A stretch of DNA of 64,000 nucleotides from Solirubrobacter sp963724195 (lineage in GTDB: Bacteria; Actinomycetota; Thermoleophilia; Solirubrobacterales; Solirubrobacteraceae). Positions within the stretch are counted from its first letter, which is position 1; every line of letters begins with the position of its first letter. The stretch is taken from NCBI GenBank assembly GCA_963724195.1, contig CAVRTQ010000031.1:1-64000 (forward strand). Direction: 5' to 3'. Below are positions 40,563 to 47,836 of the stretch, piece by piece. The notes below the pieces were generated by a model. The model did not search any database. It had not been told where the DNA came from and saw nothing but the letters and a program-made list of their open reading frames with translations. The position numbers and the translations under genes were made by a program.

Positions 40563-41086
40563 CGTCGCCGCCTCGGCCGCGGCCCCGGCCGTGACCGGAG
40601 TCGTCGTCGCCGCCCCCGCCCGCGCCCGTGGCCCGAGTCGTCATCGCCGTCGTCGTCGCCGCCGCGGCCGTGGTCGGAGTCGTCGTCATCGCCGCCCCGC
40701 CCTCGGCCGTGGCCCGAGTCGTCGTCGTGGTCGTCGTCGCTGCCGCGGCTGCGATTCGAGTCGGCGGCGCTGCGCGAGGCCGAGGTCCGGGCCCGGGCGG
40801 GCGCCGGAGCGGGGGCGGCAGCCCGGGCGGGCGTGCTCGAAGGCGACGCGGATGCGGCCGGGGCGCTCCCGCCGCCGCCGCTGCTGGACGCGTTCTCGCG
40901 GCGGACGACGTGGATCGTGCGGCGGATCGTCTTGGTCTGGACTTCAGGGGTCGGGGTCGCCGACGGGGTGGCGGCGGCGACCACCGGTCGCGGCGGCGTG
41001 GAAGGCAGGGCGACGGCCGCCACGGCGACGCCGGCCAGCGCGGACAGCAGGGCGACGGCGAGGACGAGAGGGGTGCGCAGGCTCAT
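40555..41086 (-). CDS. Membrane-anchored Asp/Gly/Arg-rich repeat protein (copy 2), one-base frameshift
   Basis: About 176 residues. An N-terminal helix (LVLAVALLSALAGVAVAAVA) acts as signal or anchor, then KTIRRTIHVVRREN and a Ser/Ala/Pro linker, then a repetitive C-terminal half built from DDDSGHGRGRGG-like units. The repeats alternate acidic and His/Gly/Arg clusters, unlike any catalytic domain. One extra base near 40640 hides the natural end GRGGDDD; the corrected TGA overlaps the next start by eight bases. Family not recognised. Possible metal-binding or surface-conducting role is speculation. Confidence 0.62.
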
Positions 41087-41089
41087 GCC

Positions 41090-41538
41090 TCACACCATCG
41101 ACTTCAGCCCCCCAAGCCCCCGGTAGGACCGGGGAAAGGTTTGGCAAAGCTTGCCGTCGGAGTCGTCGCCGCCGGCGGTCGCGTCGCCGCCGCGGCCCCG
41201 CCCGCGACCTCGACCGCGGCCGGAGTCGTCGTCGCCACCGCCGGGACCCGAGTTGTCGTCGTCCGTCGTCGGGGCGGGCGTGCTCGTCGGGCGCGGCGTC
41301 GGCGTGCGGGTCGGGACGCGGCGTGGGCGTACGCGTCGGGCGCGGCGTGGCCGTGCGCGTGGGGGTCGGGCGAGGCGGTGGCGCTCGGCGCGAGCCCTTC
41401 GCCCGCCGTCAACGGCTCCGACGAGATCCCGACGCTCTGCCCCGACAGCGAGCTCGCCGCCGTGGTGAGAGCGGCCGCGAGGACGAGTCCGGCGACCGCC
41501 GCCACCGCGATCGCCACCGTGCGGCGCCAGCCCGTCAC
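41090..41538 (-). CDS. Membrane-anchored Asp/Gly/Arg-rich protein (copy 1), two one-base insertions
   Basis: About 148 residues. Signal or anchor helix (VAIAVAAVAGLVLAAALTTA), a Pro/Thr/Arg stalk (TRTATPRPTRTPTPRP after correction), then DDDNSGPGGGDDDSGRGRG and a C-terminal segment with one Cys, KLCQTFPRSYRGLGGLK. Two extra G bases in CCCGACC contexts (near 41378 and 41317) break the frame; the intended stop is at 41090, three bases before the next start. The D/G/R region matches the next gene's repeats, so the two are paralogues. GTG 41538 starts it, 54 bases after the kinase stop. Confidence 0.58.
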
Positions 41539-41569
41539 AACCGACCGCCGCTTCAGAATCGCGACGATT

Positions 41570-41600
41570 GTCGCTTAAGGGGTCTGACCCTTTAAGCGAC
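41570..41600. repeat. REP-like palindrome containing GGGGTCTGACCC
   Basis: GTCGCTTAAGGGGTC-T-GACCCTTTAAGCGAC, a 15-base stem with one G.T pair. It includes the kinase stop codon. A related palindrome (CCTAAAGGGGCC-T-GGCCCCTTTAGG) is at 52980-53004. Such AAGGGGTCTGACCCTTT palindromes are widespread REP sequences elsewhere; here it may also terminate or attenuate transcription after the kinase. Confidence 0.65.
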
Positions 41601-42947
41601 AGGTGTCGCGGTTCGCGCTGGGGTGGTGCCGTCGGCCAGCGGCAGCTCGATCGTCGCGACGGCCCCGCCGCCCTCCGCGTTCGCCAAGGTCACGGAGCCA
41701 TGCCAGCGCGCCGTGAGCTCCCGCGCGATCGCCAACCCGAGCCCGGTGCCGCGGCGGCGGGAGGCGCGACCGACGGTGCCGCGGTGGAAGCGATGGAACA
41801 CGGTCTCCTCCTCACCGGCCGACAAGCCCGGACCCTGGTCACGCACGCTCAGGCGGCCCGGCTGAACGACCATCGTGATCGTCTGGCCGGCCGGGCCGTA
41901 GTCGATCGCGTTCTCGAGCACGGCGTCGAGCACGCGGTCCAGGTCTGAGGCCGTGCAGCGCACCAGCGCCGGCGACCCGCGCAGCTCGATGATCGCCGCC
42001 GGGTAGCGCTCGACCGCCCGGGCGGCGCCGGCCAGCAGCTCGGTCACCGCGTCCGGGGCGCGCGCCGCGCCCGCCTCGCTCAGCACGAGCAGTTCGTTGA
42101 CCACGTCCGCCAGGCGATCGACCTCCTCCAATGCGCCGTCGAGCTGTTCGCGCGAGCCCGTGGCCGCGGCCTCCTCCAGCCGCAGCCGCAGCCCGGTCAG
42201 CGGCGTGCGCAGCTGGTGGGAGGCGTCGGCCACGAAGTCGCGCTGCGCGTCGACCATCCGCTGCACCCGCGCGGTCATCTCGTTGAAGGCCTGCCCCACC
42301 TCGCGCTGCTCCAGCGAACCCTCGATCTCCACCCGGGCGGAGAGGTCGCCGTCGCCCGCCCGCCGCGCGGCCACGGCGAGCCGCCGCAGCGGCCGCACCA
42401 CCGATGCCGCCAGGAACGCGCCCGCGCCGAGCCCGAGCAACAACACGATCGCGCCCACGGCGACGAGCCCCAGCGTCGCCGACGACACCGCCCGGTCGAC
42501 CGCGTCGACGCTCTGGGTGATCCGTACGGCGCCGTCCGGGCGCCCGTCGCGCAGCACCGGCACCGCCGTGGCCAGGATGCGCTCGTCGAGCGTCGAGGAG
42601 TCGCGCTCGTCCTGCGCCGTCCTCCCGCCCAGCGCCGACGCCACCTCCGGCCGCGACGCGTAGTCCGCGCCCACGCCGCCGGGCGAGGAATCCGCCACCA
42701 CCACGCCGCGCGCGTCCAGGATCAGCACCCGCCCGCGCACCTGCCGCGCGGCGCTCGCGGCCAGCGCCGCCGGGTCGGACGTGTCGCCGGCCGTCGCCGC
42801 CACCACCTCCGCCTGCGAGACGGCCGCCTGCGACACCTCGGCCGAGATCCGGTCGCGCACGCTCCGCACCAGCGGCACGAGCATCGACCCGATCGCGAGC
42901 ACCAGGACGTAGGCGAGCACGAGCACGAGCCGCGCGCGCAGCGTCAT
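41592..42947 (-). CDS. Sensor histidine kinase
   Basis: Membrane sensor kinase of 451 residues. First helix VLVLAYVLVLAIGSMLVPLV, an extracellular sensor of about 130 residues (Cache/PAS-like, GRVLILDARGVVVADSSPGG), second helix near 175-195, a HAMP segment (RPLRRLAVAARRAGDGDLSA), the H-box FVADASHQLRTPLTGLRLRL with the phospho-accepting His, the N-box LENAIDYGP, and DQGPGL plus GTGLGLAIAREL (G-boxes). ATG 42947 overlaps the regulator stop (ATGA). Upstream of the redox operon on the same strand, so it probably controls it; the periplasmic domain's ligand is unknown. Confidence 0.93.
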   Translation of the reverse strand: MTLRARLVLVLAYVLVLAIGSMLVPLVRSVRDRISAEVSQAAVSQAEVVAATAGDTSDPAALAASAARQVRGRVLILDARGVVVADSSPGGVGADYASRPEVASALGGRTAQDERDSSTLDERILATAVPVLRDGRPDGAVRITQSVDAVDRAVSSATLGLVAVGAIVLLLGLGAGAFLAASVVRPLRRLAVAARRAGDGDLSARVEIEGSLEQREVGQAFNEMTARVQRMVDAQRDFVADASHQLRTPLTGLRLRLEEAAATGSREQLDGALEEVDRLADVVNELLVLSEAGAARAPDAVTELLAGAARAVERYPAAIIELRGSPALVRCTASDLDRVLDAVLENAIDYGPAGQTITMVVQPGRLSVRDQGPGLSAGEEETVFHRFHRGTVGRASRRRGTGLGLAIARELTARWHGSVTLANAEGGGAVATIELPLADGTTPARTATPVA

Positions 42948-43633
42948 GACCATTCGGACGGCCCCGTGAAGCGGAAACCCACGCCGCGCACCGTGTGCAG
43001 CCAGCGCGGAGCGGAGGCGTCGTCGCCGAGCTTCCCGCGCAGCCACCCGACGTGCACGTCCAACGTCTTGGTGGACCCGAACCAGTTCTCGTCCCACACG
43101 CGCGCGATCAGGTCCTCGCGCGTGACGACCTCCCCGGCGTGCCGCACGAGCTCGGCGAGCAGATCGAACTCCTTGCGCGACAGCGCCAGCTCGTCTCCTG
43201 ACAGGAACGCCCGGCGCGAGCCCAACTCGACCCGCAGCGGCCCGATCACGACGTCCGACTGCGCCGCGGGCCGAACCCGGCGCAGCACGGCTCGCATCCG
43301 CGCGATCACCTCCGCCCCGCTGAACGGCTTGACCACGTAGTCGTCGGCGCCCAGCTCGAGCCCGACCACGCGTTCGAGCTCCGTCCCGCGCGCGGTGAGC
43401 ATGATGATCGGCACCTCCGACCCCGACGCACGCACCTCACGCGCGAAGTCGCGGCCGTCGCCGTCCGGGAGCATCAGGTCGAGCAGCACGAGGTCGAAGC
43501 CCGAAGGCCACGCGGCCCGCGCCTCGCCCAACGACCCCGCCACGACCGGCTCGAACCCCTCCCGCGTCAGGGCACTGGAGAACGGCCCGGAGATCGAGGG
43601 CTCGTCCTCGACGAACAGCACGCGTGGCTTCAC
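42944..43633 (-). CDS. OmpR-family response regulator
   Basis: 229 residues. Receiver domain: RVLFVEDEPSISGPF (acidic pocket), LVLLDLMLPDGDGRDFAREV (phospho-Asp), IIMLTARG (Thr) and DDYVVKPFSGAEV (Lys). Winged-helix domain: LSRKEFDLLAELVRHAGEVV, then TLDVHVGWLRGKLGDD and VRGVGFRFTGP. Partner of the kinase that follows with a four-base overlap. GTG 43633. First gene of the presumed nine-gene redox operon. Confidence 0.95.
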   Translation of the reverse strand: MKPRVLFVEDEPSISGPFSSALTREGFEPVVAGSLGEARAAWPSGFDLVLLDLMLPDGDGRDFAREVRASGSEVPIIMLTARGTELERVVGLELGADDYVVKPFSGAEVIARMRAVLRRVRPAAQSDVVIGPLRVELGSRRAFLSGDELALSRKEFDLLAELVRHAGEVVTREDLIARVWDENWFGSTKTLDVHVGWLRGKLGDDASAPRWLHTVRGVGFRFTGPSEWS

Positions 43634-43673
43634 ACCCGCGATGCTAGGTACCCGAAGGGAAAGAAACGGCTAA

Positions 43674-44336
43674 CTAGCGACGCTCGGGCGGCGAGACCAA
43701 GCCGACCTCGACCGCCTTGCGCACGAGCTCGAAGCGCTTGCGGTAGGGCGCGGACGAGTGCAGGTCGAACGCGTCGAACAGCGCCCGCATGTGCGTCTTG
43801 ACGGTGTCGATGGACACCGTCAGCTCCGCCGCGATCTCCTCGTTGGAGGCCGGCCCGTCCGCCGGACGGCAGAGCGCGCTCAGCACGCGCAGCTGCGCGG
43901 GCGTGAGCACCGGCACGGCGCCCGCGGACGCCACCTCGGTCAGCTTGTTGTCCTGCCCCGCCTCCGACGGATCGTGGAAGCGCAGGCGCGTCGCGCCCAC
44001 CCGGATCACGTCCAGGTGACGCAACGGGCGCCGCCCGGCCACGCGCTCCTCGTTGACGAACGTGCCGTTGGTGGAGCGCCCGTCATCCAGCACGGTCCAG
44101 ACGCCGTCCAGGCACTCGACCGACGTGTGCGAGCGGGAAACCTGCGCATCCCAGGGCAACGCGATCCCCGCGGTGGGTGACCGCCCGACGGTGAGCTGGC
44201 CCGTCAGCGTCACGATCCGCTGCACGCCCTCGCCGTCCCGCAGCTCCAGGAACGGGGCTTCCGCCCGCTCCGCGGCCAGACGAGCCTGCAGTTCGGCGGG
44301 GGACGAAGCGTGACGTTCAGGCCAGTCGTGCACCAC
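43674..44336 (-). CDS. FHA-domain protein with C-terminal LuxR-type helix-turn-helix
   Basis: 220 residues. FHA domain with GQLTVGRSPTAGIALPWDAQ, VSRSHTSVECLDG and DDGRSTNGTFVNEER (phosphothreonine-binding Arg, Ser-His and Asn). The C-terminal region VLTPAQLRVLSALCRP, NEEIAAELTVSIDTVKTHMR is a LuxR/GerE-like DNA-binding fold. It is therefore probably a transcription factor that reads Ser/Thr phosphorylation. Starts at GTG 44336; the stop lies 40 bases upstream of the response regulator, same strand, so it could be the leading gene of that operon. Confidence 0.88.
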   Translation of the reverse strand: MVHDWPERHASSPAELQARLAAERAEAPFLELRDGEGVQRIVTLTGQLTVGRSPTAGIALPWDAQVSRSHTSVECLDGVWTVLDDGRSTNGTFVNEERVAGRRPLRHLDVIRVGATRLRFHDPSEAGQDNKLTEVASAGAVPVLTPAQLRVLSALCRPADGPASNEEIAAELTVSIDTVKTHMRALFDAFDLHSSAPYRKRFELVRKAVEVGLVSPPERR

Positions 44337-44490
44337 AGACCCACTCTACGGGACACGGACGTCGGGACGCAAAACGGGGCGCCGCGGCCGTGTTCCTCAC
44401 CCGTCGGGGTGAACGCGCCCACCCCGGGGGCTAGAAGGTTCACCCCTCTCGCTGATGGTTCGCACCCAGACCATCGGGGAGGGTGGAGCC

Positions 44491-44874
44491 ATGGCCGCCC
44501 CCTCCCTCATCTTCTTCCCCCCGCCTGAGCTCCTCAAGCCCGTTCGCGACTTCGCCGCCGAGGCGGAGCTGGAGCGCGTCCGCGCCGCCGCCACGATCGC
44601 CCGTGACCGCATCGCCGAGATCGAGGGCGTCCGCGTCCTCGGCCCGGAGGTCAAGGCCGACACGAGCACCGTGCGCCTCGCGATCGACCTGCGGGACACG
44701 GGCAAGGACGCGTGGAAGGTGGCGTGCGAGATGGCCGGCCGTGGCTTCTCCCTCGACACGGCGAGCAACCGCGTGATCGTCGTCAAGCTCAACGCCGACG
44801 ACGTCAAGCAGGCGGCCCATCACCGCCTCGCCAGCGCCCTGCAGCTCGCGCTCTGGTCTACGACGGGGGCGTGA
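44491..44874 (+). CDS. Hypothetical protein resembling the C-terminal domain of PLP decarboxylases
   Basis: 127 residues, soluble. The order LKPVRDFAAEAELERVRAAA, DTSTVRLAIDLRDTGKDAWK, VACEMAGRGFSLDTASNRVI and VVKLNADDVKQAAHHRLA recalls the small C-terminal domain of Orn/Lys/Arg decarboxylases, but the PLP domain is absent. That similarity is my recollection and needs a profile search. ATG 44491 is chosen because GGAGGGTGGAG lies directly upstream; ATG 44455 is possible. It overlaps the convergent MarR gene by 17 bases. Confidence 0.6.
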   Translation: MAAPSLIFFPPPELLKPVRDFAAEAELERVRAAATIARDRIAEIEGVRVLGPEVKADTSTVRLAIDLRDTGKDAWKVACEMAGRGFSLDTASNRVIVVKLNADDVKQAAHHRLASALQLALWSTTGA

Positions 44875-45229
44875 GCGTCTCCGCGAGCACCCGGCGGTGC
44901 GTGGGCCGCGCCGCTTCGTAGCGCTCGCGACCTTCGTCCGTCAGGCACACCGCGACGCCGCGCCGGTCCTCAGGACACATCGCGCGGCTGACCAGCCCGT
45001 CCTTCTCGAGCCGCCCCACTGTCCGTGACAGCGCGCTCTGGCTGAGATGCACTGCAGCGGCCAGCTCTTGCATCCTCGGCCTTTCGCCGCATTCGCACGC
45101 GAGGCGCTCGAGCACCTCGAACTCGCTCATCCCGAGCCCGTGATCGCCCAGGGCGTCGTCCAGCGCGCAGACCGTGCGCGCATGCCGTGACAACAGCTCA
45201 CGCCACTCGCTGGTGAAGTCTGCAGGCAT
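44858..45229 (-). CDS. MarR-family transcriptional regulator
   Basis: 123 residues with the winged-helix core MSEFEVLERLACECGERPR, MQELAAAVHLSQSALSRTVG, RLEKDGLVSRAMCPEDRRGV (wing with DRR) and a terminal dimer helix. Divergent from an MFS exporter across 67 A+T-rich bases with palindromic ATGCAT sequences, the classic arrangement of a self-regulating repressor and its drug pump. ATG 45229. Confidence 0.92.
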   Translation of the reverse strand: MPADFTSEWRELLSRHARTVCALDDALGDHGLGMSEFEVLERLACECGERPRMQELAAAVHLSQSALSRTVGRLEKDGLVSRAMCPEDRRGVAVCLTDEGRERYEAARPTHRRVLAETLTPPS

Positions 45230-45251
45230 ACCCCGAATAGTACCGTGCGCA

Positions 45252-45290
45252 TATGTTGCAAATGCATTAGATGCACATGCATGTATGCTG
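45252..45290. promoter_or_regulatory. MarR operator/promoter region
   Basis: An A+T-rich island in otherwise GC-rich DNA. TGCAT-TAG-ATGCA (45263-45275) is a perfect inverted repeat, flanked by TTGCAAATGC and CACATGCATG, which repeat the half-site. Situated between the divergent marR and pump genes. Confidence 0.6.
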
Positions 45291-45296
45291 CGGAGC

Positions 45297-46646
45297 GTGA
45301 CTTCCTCCTCCCCAAAGTGGGACGCCCGCCTGTGGGGCGCCCTGGTCCTGCTGTGCGGGATCGTCTTCCTCGACGGGCTCGACGTCTCGATGGTCGGCGT
45401 CGCACTCCCGTCCATCCAGGCCGATCTCGGTCTGTCCACCTCCCAGCTGCAGTGGATCGTCTCGGCCTACGTGCTGGGTCTCGGTGGCCTGCTGCTCCTC
45501 GGCGGCCGCGCGGCGGATCTGCTGGGCCGACGCCGCGTGCTGTTCGCCGCACTCGCCGTGTTCACGGTCGCCTCGCTCGTCGGCGGACTCGTCGACGACC
45601 CGGCGCTGCTGATCGCCGCGCGCTTCGTCAAGGGCGCCGCCGCGGCGTTCACGGTGCCCGCCGCGCTCTCCCTGATCACCACCACGTTCACCGAAGGTCC
45701 CGGGCGCAACAAGGCGCTCGCGATCTTCAACGCGTTCGGCGCGAGCGGCTTCTCCTTCGGCCTCGTGTTCGGCGGCCTGCTGACGAGCGCCGACTGGCGC
45801 CTGACGTTCCTGCTCCCCGTGCCCGTCGCGGCGATCCTGCTGTTCCTGATCCCGCGCTACATCGCGAAGGACCGCCCGTACCTGGGCGCCAAGCGCCAGT
45901 ACGACCTCCCGGGCGCCGTCCTGCTCACCGTGGGCATGCTCGTGCTCGTCCACGCCCTGGTGGAAGAGCGCGTGTGGGAGGGCCTCCTCGCCCTGGTCGC
46001 GCTCGCCGCCTTCGTCATGGTCGAGCGCCAGACGCCGCAGCCGCTCGTGCGCCTCGGCATCTTCCGCAGCGGCTCGCTGGTGCGCGCGAACCTGGGCGCG
46101 ATGTGCCTGTTCGGCGCGTACGTCGGCTTCCAGTTCGCCGCCACCCTGTACCTGCAGGGCACGCTCGGCTGGAGCGCGCTCGAGACGGCGCTCGCCTTCC
46201 TCCCTGGCGGCCTGTTCGTCGCGTTCGGCGCCCCGCGCATGGGCGCGGTCATCAGCCGCTTCGGCACGACGAAGCCGATCCTGGCCTCGACCGTCGCCTT
46301 CGCGGCCGGCTACGCGCTCTTCTTGCCGGTGGACGCCTCGCCGTACTGGGCCACGCTGCTCCCGGTGATGCTGCTCATCGGCCTCGGCTTCACGCTCGGC
46401 TACGCCGCGCTCAACGTGCAGGCCACGGCGGGCGTCGCCGACCACGAGCAGGGCCTCGCCGCCGGGCTCGTGCAGACCTCGTTCCAGATCGGCGGGGCCG
46501 TCGTCCTGGCCGCGGTCAGCGCGGTGGTGAGCAGCGGCTACCAGTCCGCGATCGCGGTCGTGCTCGGCGTCGCGGTGCTCAGCATCGTGCTCGCGCTCGT
46601 CGGCGTGGTCCGGCCGAGCACCGACGAGGTGCTGGTCACCGGTTAG
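45297..46646 (+). CDS. MFS transporter (DHA2-type drug exporter)
   Basis: 449 residues, 12-14 transmembrane helices. LDGLDVSMVGVALPSIQADL matches the first-helix motif, LLLLGGRAADLLGRRRVLFA is MFS motif A, and FNAFGASGFSFGLVFGGLL corresponds to the antiporter motif C. It exports small organic compounds by proton antiport. GTG 45297 has GGAG close upstream. Controlled by the divergent MarR protein. Its stop overlaps the stop of the convergent luxR remnant. Confidence 0.92.
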   Translation: MTSSSPKWDARLWGALVLLCGIVFLDGLDVSMVGVALPSIQADLGLSTSQLQWIVSAYVLGLGGLLLLGGRAADLLGRRRVLFAALAVFTVASLVGGLVDDPALLIAARFVKGAAAAFTVPAALSLITTTFTEGPGRNKALAIFNAFGASGFSFGLVFGGLLTSADWRLTFLLPVPVAAILLFLIPRYIAKDRPYLGAKRQYDLPGAVLLTVGMLVLVHALVEERVWEGLLALVALAAFVMVERQTPQPLVRLGIFRSGSLVRANLGAMCLFGAYVGFQFAATLYLQGTLGWSALETALAFLPGGLFVAFGAPRMGAVISRFGTTKPILASTVAFAAGYALFLPVDASPYWATLLPVMLLIGLGFTLGYAALNVQATAGVADHEQGLAAGLVQTSFQIGGAVVLAAVSAVVSSGYQSAIAVVLGVAVLSIVLALVGVVRPSTDEVLVTG

Positions 46647-46868
46647 ATCCAGCCCATGCGCCGCGCGATGCCGCGTTGAGCTTGTTCATCGCGCTCGCCA
46701 GATAGTTGCGCACCGTGCCCGGCGAGAGCGCCGCCGGTCGGCGATCTCGTCGACCGGCGCGCCGCCGGCGGCCAGCTCCAGCACGCCCGCCTCGCGCGGC
46801 GTCAGCGGACTGTCGCCGGCGGCGATCGGGTCCAGCCCGAGCACGCTGACCTCACCGCCCGTCGCGCT
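46643..46868 (-). pseudogene. Truncated NarL/LuxR response-regulator C-terminus
   Basis: The remnant encodes LDPIAAGDSPLTPREAGVLELA..GGAPVDEIADR, then (after a missing or extra base) ALSPGTVRNYLASAMNKLNA and IARRMGWI: the GerE helix-turn-helix of a NarL-type regulator. The receiver domain is gone. Homology stops where the left arm of the long inverted repeat begins (about 46866), so the element appears to have replaced the 5' part of the gene. The residues between KLNA and IARRM are also short by several. Non-functional. Confidence 0.7.
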
Positions 46869-47391
46869 CACGTTTCGGCGCGCTGGGCTCGATGCCTGGT
46901 CCGGAACGGCGGCCACCGAGGGGGAAGGGAGCTGCGTTTGAGCTCGCGCGGCGCGAACATCGGCCTCCGAGCTCCGCGTGGCACGGCGCGGTTGGCGTGC
47001 CGCTCTCAGTCGAGTTACGGGCCATCGGACAATCCGTGGAGCGTCATGGTCGCTCGTCCGTCGGCCTCCGGTCGGATCTCGCTCGAACACGAACACGCGC
47101 TCGGACGAAGGGGGTATGCCCGCTCAGTTTCCCTATGCGCAACTGAGCGGGCATACCCCTTCTCCGCGCGTGTTCGTTTCCACGAGATCCGCAGGAGGCC
47201 GACAGACGAGCGTGGCGCCCCACGAACTGTCAGTGGCCCGTAACTCGACTGAGAGCGGCACGCCAACCCGGCCGTGCCACGCGGAGCCCGGAGGCGATGT
47301 TCGCGCTGCGGCGAGGAAACGCCGCTCCCTTCCCCCTCGGTGGCTGCCGTTCCGGACCACGCCGAAACCCAGCGCCTCCGGAAACGTGAGC
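46866..47391. repeat. Long imperfect inverted repeat (fold-back element)
   Basis: Two arms of roughly 260 bases read as reverse complements of each other, from GCTCACGTTTC at 46866 to GAAACGTGAGC at 47391. Long identical blocks include CTCAGTCGAGTTACGGGCCA (left) against its complement on the right, and GGCACGGC/GTTGGCGTGCCG. The centre is a perfect 19-base stem (47111-47129 with 47141-47159) around TCCCTATGCGC. No transposase or credible ORF lies inside; this 525-base gap between the luxR remnant and hspR holds nothing else. Confidence 0.85.
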
Positions 47392-47395
47392 TCAG

Positions 47396-47836
47396 CTACT
47401 TCTTGACGTGCCGGATGGGGATCAACGACGTCCCCGGCGCGGCTTCGTAGCGCACGATCTCCGCCTTGACGGACTCGCGCTTCTCCTCCAGCCGCTCGAT
47501 CTCCGCGACGAGCTGCTCGGCGCGCTTCTCGAGGATCGAGACCTTGCGCTGCATCCGGTCCAGCTGCTCTTCGAGCTCGAAGACGCGCTCGACGCCGGCG
47601 AGGTTCATGCCCCACTCGGTCGTCATCTCCTGGATCCGGCGGAGGCGCTCGACGTCGGCCTGCGAGTACAGGCGCGTGCCCTTGGGCGAGCGCTTGGGCT
47701 CGATCAGGCCACGCGTCTCGTACATGCGCAGGGTCTGCGGGTGCATCTCGGCCAGCTCGGCGGCGACCGAGATCATGAACACGCCGCGGTCGTGGTCGAC
47801 CCGCGCGGTGATCCGGGTGCGGCGCACGCCACCCAT
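47396..47836 (-). CDS. hspR: Heat-shock repressor HspR (MerR family)
   Basis: 146 residues. MerR-type helix-turn-helix: FMISVAAELAEMHPQTLRMY, ETRGLIEPKRSPKGTRLYS, then a coiled-coil dimerisation helix (GVERVFELEEQLDRMQRKVS onward) and the tail PIRHVKK. In actinobacteria HspR with DnaK as co-repressor shuts off dnaK and clpB. ATG 47836 overlaps the dnaJ stop (TGATG). Last gene of the dnaK operon. Its stop lies five bases from the end of the long inverted repeat. Confidence 0.95.
   Translation of the reverse strand: MGGVRRTRITARVDHDRGVFMISVAAELAEMHPQTLRMYETRGLIEPKRSPKGTRLYSQADVERLRRIQEMTTEWGMNLAGVERVFELEEQLDRMQRKVSILEKRAEQLVAEIERLEEKRESVKAEIVRYEAAPGTSLIPIRHVKK

Noticed and set aside
46643..46868. 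Functional LuxR regulator
   Set aside because: Only the DNA-binding tail remains, with a frame break and missing residues.
46866..47391. Insertion sequence with transposase
   Set aside because: No coding sequence with transposase motifs between or inside the arms.
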